A DNA stretch of 9,234 nt. Origin: Acidobacteriota bacterium (GTDB lineage: Bacteria; Acidobacteriota; Blastocatellia; Pyrinomonadales; Pyrinomonadaceae). Of this stretch, positions 1 through 5,177 are shown one piece after another (the first letter of the stretch is position 1; every line of letters begins with the position of its first letter). The notes below the pieces were generated by a model. It worked only from the letters and a program-made list of their open reading frames with translations. It was not told the DNA's origin and did not search any database. The translations under genes were made by a program, and so were the position numbers. The stretch covers positions 1 to 9,234 of the forward strand of contig JAKOSS010000290.1 of the NCBI GenBank assembly GCA_029777145.1, given 5' to 3'.

Positions 1-419
1 AACCGCAGTTCAAGGAAGCCGCGATCATGATGATCGCCGACAGTTGCGAGGCCGGCGCGCGTTCGCTCGAGGAACCGAATCCCGAGAACATCCGTTTCAT
101 CGTGACGAAGATCATCGACGCGATCCTCGCCGACGATCAGCTCAACGAGTGCGATCTGACTTTGCGCGAACTGACGCAGATACGCGAATCGATGATCAAG
201 TCGCTGATCGCGATCTATCATTCGCGCGTCGATTATCCGGGATACACGCCGCCGAGTTCGCTGCAAAGAATTTTGATCCCGAAGGAATTGCTCGACACCG
301 AAGAGCGCGGCATGCGTTTCGCGAACCCGGCGGACATTCCGATCAGCAAGGGAGGCGAGATCGAGGACGAGGCGATCGACCGTTCGGTCCAGCCTGATCA
401 TTCGGGGAACGTGAATTGA
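1..419 (+). CDS. 7TM-HD family phosphohydrolase (PgpH-type cyclic di-AMP phosphodiesterase), C-terminal fragment
   Basis: The reading frame is already open at the left edge (frame 3, beginning P-Q-F-K-E-A-A-I-M-M-I-A-D-S), so only about the last 138 residues are present. The start of the fragment matches the end of an HD phosphohydrolase domain: the Asp of M-I-A-D-S-C-E-A-G-A-R-S-L corresponds to the last metal-binding Asp of the HD fold. It is followed by the family's typical tail, P-x-x-E-N-I-R-F-I-V-T-K-I-I, then D-D-Q-L-N-E-C-D-L-T-L-R-E-L, then Y-H-S-R-V-D-Y-P-G-Y. In this family the protein is an integral membrane enzyme that hydrolyses c-di-AMP. The seven-helix part and the main HD motif would lie upstream, outside the window. 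After the HD domain come about 55 polar residues with no recognised motif. The next gene converges from the other strand. Family assignment is firm; the exact substrate is inferred. Confidence 0.85.
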   Translation, partial: PQFKEAAIMMIADSCEAGARSLEEPNPENIRFIVTKIIDAILADDQLNECDLTLRELTQIRESMIKSLIAIYHSRVDYPGYTPPSSLQRILIPKELLDTEERGMRFANPADIPISKGGEIEDEAIDRSVQPDHSGNVN

Positions 420-458
420 TTTGGGATTGGGGATTTGGGATTTCGGATTGCGGATCGG
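418..458. repeat. short degenerate G/T-rich tandem repeat at a gene end
   Basis: Directly after the stop codon of the HD phosphohydrolase gene lies a run of imperfect 7-8 base units of the form GGATTTG, GGATTGG, GGATTTC and GGATTGC. It sits between convergent coding ends, like the larger arrays at 2700-3046. No hairpin with a T-tract is evident in 420-500. Confidence 0.6.
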
Positions 459-500
459 CGGCGGGGACCCTGGGTATAAATTGCAGTTTCATCCAAGCTC

Positions 501-1031
501 TTATTTGAGGTCGACGATTTTCTCGAGAAAGTTTTTCACTGCGTAGAAAAGGAACAGCACAAGCGGAAACAAAATCAAGGAAATCCAACCGAAGAGCTTT
601 CCTTGCAGGTCGACAGGGGCGAGCATAAAAAGTAGACCCAATATCACGGTTGCGATTGGAACAAAAAAATAGAGTAGAAAATGCCTCTTCTTTGTAATCA
701 GAACTCCGCCCACTGTCAGCAAGGTTCCGATAAAGAATGCCGTAATCACAAATGTGAGCGAGAAAACCCGGGCTCGCCCACCAACAAGGCCGTCAAACAA
801 TACAAGTGAGCTCGCAAACGTTAGGTACACTCCAGGCGCTGTTAGAAGAATCGAAATAACTCGTTTGGCTACTTCATTTGGATCGCTGTGGATAATACCG
901 GGGTGAGGTGATTCATCAGGCAAAGGGCCCGGTTCCACGATCTCAATTGGTGACCAAGATTGACTGAAGTCAGATTCAACGTAATTTTCTTGTCGATCAA
1001 CCGTTTTCGTCTGATGTTTTCGTGTCGTCAT
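501..1031 (-). CDS. hypothetical four-helix membrane protein downstream of the fulvocin-like gene
   Basis: This 176-residue protein is not recognised as a known family. Residues 1-55 are hydrophilic and acidic/proline-rich (including P-G-P-L-P-D-E-S-P-H-P). Four hydrophobic segments follow at about 57-80, 90-112, 117-138 and 147-166, and a short charged tail ends in K-I-V-D-L-K. The long polar N-terminus is probably cytoplasmic. The start ATG at 1031 has no clear Shine-Dalgarno sequence. The gene lies 83 bases after the fulvocin-like precursor on the same strand, with an 11-bp hairpin between them, so co-transcription is plausible. Base composition is AT-rich compared with the surrounding housekeeping genes (26 G+C in the 60 bases from 541, counted by hand), as in the fulvocin gene. 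A role as immunity or export partner of the bacteriocin is only a guess from position and topology. Confidence 0.75.
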   Translation of the reverse strand: MTTRKHQTKTVDRQENYVESDFSQSWSPIEIVEPGPLPDESPHPGIIHSDPNEVAKRVISILLTAPGVYLTFASSLVLFDGLVGGRARVFSLTFVITAFFIGTLLTVGGVLITKKRHFLLYFFVPIATVILGLLFMLAPVDLQGKLFGWISLILFPLVLFLFYAVKNFLEKIVDLK

Positions 1032-1051
1032 TTATTGAGAACCGGGATGGT

Positions 1052-1091
1052 TACCGGCTGAGGCGATAACGTGATTCAGTCTCAGCCGGTA
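1052..1091 (-). other. intergenic hairpin between the fulvocin-like gene and the membrane protein gene
   Basis: ACCGGCTGAG (1053-1062) and CTCAGCCGGT (1081-1090) are perfect reverse complements. The outer pair 1052/1091 extends the stem to 11 bp around a loop of 18 bases. On the minus strand no T-run follows, so it is not a classic intrinsic terminator. It could be an attenuator, an RNA-processing or stability element, or a protein-binding dyad. Confidence 0.6.
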
Positions 1092-1114
1092 GGTCAATTG
1101 ATTTGGAAACGTAC

Positions 1115-2091
1115 TCAGACAACGCCGCCCGTGCATAAGCCGTCGCAGTCATACATTAGTAAGGTCCCGCACCCGCCAACCTGAAAGCGACAACTGGAGG
1201 AACTGCACGACGATCCCGAACGCCACCAATCACAATAATCGCTGTTTCCAGAACACGAACAGTTTGGCGCCAAGTTTTCACCATTGTCGGCGGGATCTTT
1301 CTTCTCTCCTCCAAGAGTTGCAAAAATCTCCACCGCTTCTTCTTTCTGAAAATGAACTAGGAGTCTATCCTTCAGCGAGTTGAGAGTCTGATGAATATTG
1401 TTCCATTCATCGGAATCACGCCGAATGTTGTAGATGCTAGAATTAGCAAGGTGAATCGCCTCAACAATCAACTCCCCCTTTTCTTTGTTGAGTGAACGTT
1501 GGGCCAACTGAACTGCCAAATGGGTCCTAACTGTGTCGCTTTTTTCACTACCGTTCATTGCCTGAAACGTAGCCCTTCGTTCAGACTCGTAGATTTGGTT
1601 GAACAGGGACTGATACCTGAGAAGTGCGGGAATATCAGGTTCAATCCCGCCAATTTCAGCAAAAATACCTGCAGCATCGGAATTGGAGAACGAAGCCTTC
1701 ACTCTTGTCTCAAAGAACGCTGCACTCTGTTTTGCACTCGATGTCTTGCCAACGACGTCCTTTTCATACATTTCGGAAGAGGTGAGCAAAATACCATCGA
1801 GAATAATATCACGTTGTATTTCGTTCAAATTTTGTCGTTTTGCGAATTGGAGAGCCAAATGGAGTCGAACGAGACTCGCCTTATCGGCAGAGGAAAATGA
1901 AGAAAACAGCTTCGGACGACGATTACGCTCCAACCTCGTGAGCGCGACATATTCGTCCAAAATCGTTAGACTATGCTGCCCCCCCCCCCAGAAACCGCGA
2001 CCGATTTACCGCCCTGAGACTGGAGGCAAATAACCTGAGAACCAATGAGCAATGCGCTGAAGATGATTCTCGAAAAATTGATTCTTTTCAT
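1115..2091 (-). CDS. bacteriocin fulvocin C-related precursor, frame interrupted at a G(11) tract
   Basis: The continuous downstream frame runs from TTG at 1960 to TGA at 1115 (281 residues). Its C-terminus, about residues 233-281, carries eight cysteines (234, 236, 243, 252, 257, 264, 272, 276) and the motif N-C-S-C-S-G-N-S-D-Y-C. This closely resembles fulvocin C of Myxococcus fulvus as I recall it, a 45-residue, disulfide-rich bacteriocin. No other cysteine occurs in this frame. Residues 4-105 and 116-218 are a degenerate internal duplication; compare R-L-H-L-A-L-Q-F-A-K with R-T-H-L-A-V-Q-L-A-Q, each copy ending in G-G. Upstream, ATG at 2091 opens a signal peptide (MKRINFSRIIFSALLIGS...) preceded by GGAGG at 2104-2108. 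That frame reads S-G-G-G-G through the homopolymer, then stops at TAA 1968-1966 after 41 residues. Twelve or nine Gs would fuse both parts into 325 or 324 residues. The family call is good; antibacterial activity is inferred. Confidence 0.8.
1118..1264 (-). other. fulvocin C-like eight-cysteine domain (coding segment)
   Basis: This segment encodes the last 49 residues of the precursor. It begins N-C-S-C-S and contains all eight cysteines, plus W-W, G-G-C-G-T and the ending T-G-G-V-V. The preceding residues (about 219-232, rich in Glu, Lys, Asp, Asn and Pro) look like a flexible linker in which proteolytic release could occur. An even cysteine count is consistent with four disulfides. Confidence 0.7.
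1979..1989 (-). repeat. homopolymer G(11) tract inside the fulvocin-like precursor gene
   Basis: Eleven consecutive C on the plus strand (G on the coding strand) lie between the signal-peptide frame and the mature-protein frame. The tract length sets the frame: 11 puts the signal peptide out of frame, while 12 or 9 restores one continuous secreted protein. It could be a contingency locus or a base-calling error. Confidence 0.9.
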
Positions 2092-2292
2092 ACTTATTGA
2101 GTACCTCCAAGGAATTGAGATTAGTGTTGAGATTACGACGTATGTCCTAAGCGCAATTCAACACGTAGCCGCCGCCGAAGACCCGTCGTACGAGGGTTTG
2201 GTAGCACACTTTTTCTAATAGTACAAGCGTTTTCCTATCTTCTAGTAGCGAAAATTCATGATACGCTGATATTTGTTCTTACAAAGACGCGT

Positions 2293-2688
2293 ATGAGATC
2301 AGAAGACAAGCAGTACAAATTCAAAGGAGCGGGTGGCACGGAAGGCGGCGTTGCCGAGTTCCTAATCGGGCTCGGGATGGCGATCGCCGGGGCGTATCTG
2401 CTGACGAATCAGGTAGTTGTCACGAGCGGGTTCTGGTCGTTATTCGGATTCAGCGCGTTCGGGCTGTCGCTGATCCCGCTTATTTTCGGGATCGGAATAT
2501 TGTTTTTCAACGGAAAGTCCGTCCTCGGCTGGCTGCTCACATTCGCCGGCGTGATAATCATCTTCGTCGGCATCCTGATGAACCTTCACATCTTTTTCGT
2601 GCCCACGAGCCTTTTCAACACGATCCTGATGCTTGTCCTGCTCGCGGGCGGCATCGGACTCGTCGCGCGGGGACTTAGGGCCCACTGA
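2293..2688 (+). CDS. small conserved-looking membrane protein, unknown function
   Basis: This 131-residue protein has a polar, glycine-rich N-terminus (G-A-G-G-T-E-G-G) and four predicted membrane helices at about 20-38, 52-72, 77-97 and 107-126, ending in a short basic tail A-R-G-L-R-A-H. The F-F-N-G-K-S-V-L-G-W loop between helices two and three and the V-P-T-S-L-F-N-T loop before helix four are the least hydrophobic parts and look like conserved family features. I recall similar uncharacterised proteins in Acidobacteriota but cannot name the family. The start is ATG at 2293, without a clear Shine-Dalgarno sequence. It is transcribed away from the fulvocin-like gene across a 201-base AT-rich spacer in which I see no convincing promoter. 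A tandem-repeat array begins 12 bases after its stop codon. Confidence 0.75.
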   Translation: MRSEDKQYKFKGAGGTEGGVAEFLIGLGMAIAGAYLLTNQVVVTSGFWSLFGFSAFGLSLIPLIFGIGILFFNGKSVLGWLLTFAGVIIIFVGILMNLHIFFVPTSLFNTILMLVLLAGGIGLVARGLRAH

Positions 2689-2699
2689 TCGACATTTGC

Positions 2700-2867
2700 G
2701 CATTCCAGGCTATGCATTCCAGGCTATGCATTCCAAGCTTCGCATTCCAGGCTATGCATTCCAAGCTTCGCATTCCAGGCTTCGCAATCCAGGCTTCGCA
2801 TTCCAGGCTTCGCATTCCAGGCTTCGCATTCCAGGCTTCGCATTCCAGGCTTCGCATTCCAGGCTTC
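2700..2867. repeat. 14-bp tandem repeat array, 12 units
   Basis: Twelve consecutive 14-bp units follow GCATTCCAGGCTTC, with variants ending CTAT (units 1, 2, 4) or AAGCTTC (units 3, 5) and one GCAATCC unit (2784-2797). The last five units are identical, while the left-hand units vary. A degenerate thirteenth unit covers 2868-2881. Because 14 is not a multiple of 3, all frames on both strands stay open and give spurious 14-residue-periodic peptides. I do not regard these as genes. Confidence 0.95.
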
Positions 2868-2906
2868 GCATCTCAAATCTTGAGATCTTGGAGTGCGCCG
2901 CAAGGG

Positions 2907-3050
2907 TCTGGAATCTTGAAATCTTGGAATACGCTCCCGGCGTCTGGAATCTTGGAATACGCTCCCGGCGTCTGGAATCTTGGAATACGCTCCCAGCGTC
3001 TGGAATCTGGAATACGCCCTCGGCGTCTGGAATTTTGAAATTCTGAGGCC
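2907..3050. repeat. about 28-bp tandem repeat array of opposite polarity
   Basis: Four units begin TCTGGAATCTTGGAATACGC and continue with TCCCGGCG, with a degenerate fifth. They lie at 2907-2942 (with an 8-base internal duplication), 2943-2970, 2971-2998, 2999-3025 (one base short) and 3026-3050 (degenerate). The core CTGGAAT is the reverse complement of ATTCCAG in the 14-bp array, so the two arrays can base-pair with each other. The array abuts the stop codon of the sugar kinase gene at 3050. The last unit contains the palindrome GAATTTTGAAATTC (3030-3043). Confidence 0.9.
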
Positions 3051-4063
3051 TATCGGCCCAGCTCACCCGATATCACCTGCTCGATCGCCGGCAAGCCGCC
3101 GATGTTGCGGGCCGCTCTCAGAACTATCTCGAACATCGGGCCGATGTACTGCTCGAAGTGCTTCTTCCCGCGGTTAGCTGATTGAAAAGAGAAGGTTCCG
3201 ATCGCCTTCAGGCAGCGCTGGATCGTCTGAAGACGGAACTCCGCCGCGAACTCATCTTCATTGATCGCCGGCAGGCCAAGTTCGATTCTTTTCCGAAGAA
3301 GCAAAGACCGCTTCGCCGCCAGATAATCGGCGGACGGCGCCTCCGTTACGCGATCAAGTAGAAGCGAGACGAGGTCGTAAGTCGTCGAACCGATCCGCGC
3401 GTCCTGATGATCGATGATCTTCAGTTCCCCGTCCGCCAGCATGAGATTCGCCGCGTGAAAATCCCTGTGCGTCAGCACGCGTGCCATTCCGGCGAGTTCG
3501 CGCGCGACGACATTCAGCTCTTCGGTAAATTCAGATGGAACGGTTTCGGGCGCGCGGCCCTTGAGCGTCGTGAAATAATGCTGCCGGAAGAAATCGAGCT
3601 CCCACGAAAGCTTCTCAAAGTCGAACGAAAGACGCGACGCGATCGAGTTTCGCGCGAACGCCGATTCCGTCGCCGCCTGGATCCTCGCGATCAGCCCGAT
3701 CGCATCGTCGATGTAGTCTTCGCGGACGGTGTTTTCGGATCGCAGAAGAACGTCGCGGAGGATCGTGTCGCCGAAGTCTTGGTGAATGATCACGCCTTCC
3801 GGTCGGTTGGAAAAAAGCACGCTCGCGACCGGCAGATGATTCGTGATGAAAAGTTCAGTGACGTCGAGACAGGCGTCAAACTGGGCGTTGCCGGCATCGT
3901 CCTGCGGGTAAACGCAGGCGATCGCGGTCGCCCCGTCCCATGAAATTCGAAAATACTCGCGTGTCGACGCGTCGGGCGTCAACGCGCTGAACTCCGAGCC
4001 GGACGGCACGTTCGGGAGTTGGTCGAGGACCTTCTTCAGGCGATCGGTCGGGGCGGTCTCCAT
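3050..4063 (-). CDS. AmgK-like sugar kinase (aminoglycoside phosphotransferase fold; probable MurNAc/GlcNAc 1-kinase)
   Basis: This 337-residue protein has the APH/choline kinase fold of cell-wall sugar kinases. The N-terminal nucleotide-binding motif is D-A-S-T-R-E-Y-F-R-I (31-40), the hallmark of the AmgK group. The catalytic loop H-R-D-F-H-A-A-N-L-M (199-208) gives Asp201 as catalytic base and Asn206. The metal-binding segment I-I-D-H-Q-D-A (216-222) is followed by G-S-T-T-Y-D-L-V-S-L-L. In Pseudomonas, AmgK phosphorylates recovered MurNAc or GlcNAc at the anomeric position for MurU to uridylylate. Here the upstream gene is a MurU-like nucleotidyltransferase ending nine bases before this start, so the two form an operon. 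No membrane segment or signal peptide is seen, which indicates a cytoplasmic enzyme. No Shine-Dalgarno sequence is obvious, consistent with translational coupling. The family is well supported; the exact sugar is inferred. It is probably not a drug-resistance gene. Confidence 0.85.
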   Translation of the reverse strand: METAPTDRLKKVLDQLPNVPSGSEFSALTPDASTREYFRISWDGATAIACVYPQDDAGNAQFDACLDVTELFITNHLPVASVLFSNRPEGVIIHQDFGDTILRDVLLRSENTVREDYIDDAIGLIARIQAATESAFARNSIASRLSFDFEKLSWELDFFRQHYFTTLKGRAPETVPSEFTEELNVVARELAGMARVLTHRDFHAANLMLADGELKIIDHQDARIGSTTYDLVSLLLDRVTEAPSADYLAAKRSLLLRKRIELGLPAINEDEFAAEFRLQTIQRCLKAIGTFSFQSANRGKKHFEQYIGPMFEIVLRAARNIGGLPAIEQVISGELGR

Positions 4064-4072
4064 CGTTTGCGG

Positions 4073-5080
4073 TTAAATGTATTCGATCAGCGGCACGACG
4101 TAGTTGTCGCCCTGGATGTAGCCTTTGAGCGCTTTTTCGGGGACTTCTTCGGCGGCGCGGACCATATCGGCGCGGACGATCGCCGCGTTCTCGAAATGTT
4201 CGCCCGGAAGGATCGTCACGCCGTCGGCGATGATACAGCGGTAAACGTGCGCGTCGTCGCCGATCGAGACGTCGTCCCACATGATCGAGTCCTTGACGAT
4301 CGCGCGTCCCGAAACGATGCAATTGTTTCCGGCAAGAACGCTCTGGCCGTTCATCATCTCAAGCGAGACGTCTAGATACCGCGGGATCGTCGAGAGTTCA
4401 AACCAGTTCGCGTCGGTGACGTGGACGGCGATCTTCTCTCCGGCACGAAGCGCCGGATTGTAAAAGGTCGGAACGATGTCCGAATACACTCCGCGCGGGA
4501 TGTATTCGAAGACCCGCGGCTCGAGAACGTGAATTCCGGTGAACATCAGCGGCGCCGTCAGGTCGAGCGTGATGTCCTTAATCTCGCCGACCGAAAGCGG
4601 GTGCGCGTAGTCGCCGAATCCCGTCAAATATCCGTCCTTGACGTAAACCTCGGTAAAACGCTCACGTTTAATATTCGGCTTGAGCACCATCGTCGCGATC
4701 GCGCCCGATCGTTTGTGCGTCTCGACCGCCGCCGAGATGTCAATGTCGGTGATTATCTTGCCGTTGACGATGACGAATGTGTCGTCCTCGAGCAAATGCC
4801 GGGCGTTGTCGAGCGCGCCCGCGGTTCCGAGGATCGAAGGAATCTCTTCCGTGTAATGGATCCTGACCCCGAAATCGGATCCGTCGCCAAGCGCGCGCCG
4901 GACAGATTCGGGCTGATGATGGAGATTCACGACGACGTCTTTGAATCCGAATTGCGCGACGTATTCGGCGACGTATCCGACGAGCGGCTTTCCGAGAAAA
5001 GGGATCGCCGGCTTCGTTCGGTCGATTGTTAAAGGAAAGAGCCGCGTACCAAATCCCGCGGCGAGGATCATCGCTTTCAT
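4073..5080 (-). CDS. sugar-1-phosphate nucleotidyltransferase with left-handed beta-helix tail (MurU/NDP-sugar synthase-like)
   Basis: From ATG at 5080 the protein has 335 residues. The Rossmann-type catalytic domain shows the signature L-A-A-G-F-G-T-R-L-F-P-L-T (6-18) with K-P at 23-24. It also has I-L-G-T-A-G-A-L (83-90), F-T-G-I-H-V-L-E-P (about 180-188) and W-F-E-L-S-T-I-P-R-Y-L-D (226-237). About 245-330 resembles hexapeptide repeats of a left-handed beta-helix. MurU proteins of Pseudomonas are near 223 residues and lack this tail. I prefer ATG 5080 over TTG 5110, because the signature then begins directly after the start as is usual. The position normally N-G-D, the Mg-binding Asp, reads N-G-K (106-108), followed by I-I-T-D-I-D. 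It forms a pair with the downstream kinase, so the product is likely a UDP- or other NDP-sugar made from the kinase's sugar 1-phosphate. Confidence 0.83.
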   Translation of the reverse strand: MKAMILAAGFGTRLFPLTIDRTKPAIPFLGKPLVGYVAEYVAQFGFKDVVVNLHHQPESVRRALGDGSDFGVRIHYTEEIPSILGTAGALDNARHLLEDDTFVIVNGKIITDIDISAAVETHKRSGAIATMVLKPNIKRERFTEVYVKDGYLTGFGDYAHPLSVGEIKDITLDLTAPLMFTGIHVLEPRVFEYIPRGVYSDIVPTFYNPALRAGEKIAVHVTDANWFELSTIPRYLDVSLEMMNGQSVLAGNNCIVSGRAIVKDSIMWDDVSIGDDAHVYRCIIADGVTILPGEHFENAAIVRADMVRAAEEVPEKALKGYIQGDNYVVPLIEYI

Positions 5081-5142
5081 ATCCGGGTCGATGCCTGCAT
5101 CGAATCTCAAACCTTACTAGTTTTTGCGGTTTGATTGCAAAC

Positions 5143-5170
5143 TTGCGCCGCCGCGATTTGTCCCTAGAAT
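5143..5170 (+). promoter_or_regulatory. candidate promoter giving a leaderless HemD-like mRNA
   Basis: TTGCGC (5143-5148) and TAGAAT (5165-5170, five of six to TATAAT) are separated by 16 bases. The -10 ends seven bases before ATG 5178, so transcription would begin at or next to the start codon. No Shine-Dalgarno sequence precedes that ATG, in line with a leaderless transcript. The call is by eye only. Confidence 0.4.
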
Positions 5171-5177
5171 CAAAGAC

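Noticed and set aside
1499..2033. Plus-strand open frames opposite the fulvocin-like gene
   Set aside because: They overlap a well-supported minus-strand gene, lack recognisable domains and are shadows of it.
1989..2091. Lipoprotein signal at L-I-G-S-Q-V-I-C in the fulvocin-like signal peptide
   Set aside because: The residue before Cys is Ile and -3 is Gln, a poor lipobox. A signal peptidase I site a few residues later is more likely.
2092..2292. Sigma-70 promoter for the fulvocin-like gene (TTGAAT on the minus strand)
   Set aside because: No acceptable -10 lies at 16-18 bases; the nearest TAATCT is 20 bases away, so I do not call it.
2700..3050. CRISPR array
   Set aside because: The units are directly adjacent with no variable spacers, and no cas genes are near.
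2633..3066. Long open frames on both strands encoding periodic peptides (for example with F-Q-A-S-H-S-R-L-R-I-P repeats)
   Set aside because: They follow from the 14-bp and 28-bp tandem repeats, which stay open in several frames on both strands. They have no start signals and the peptide periodicity equals the DNA unit times three.
3050..4063. Aminoglycoside resistance kinase
   Set aside because: The D-A-S-T-R-E-Y-F-R motif and the adjacent nucleotidyltransferase point to an AmgK-like sugar kinase. The shared fold alone does not imply resistance.
4019..5032. Plus-strand open frames over the nucleotidyltransferase gene
   Set aside because: They are Arg/Asp/Val-rich antisense shadows of a conserved enzyme.
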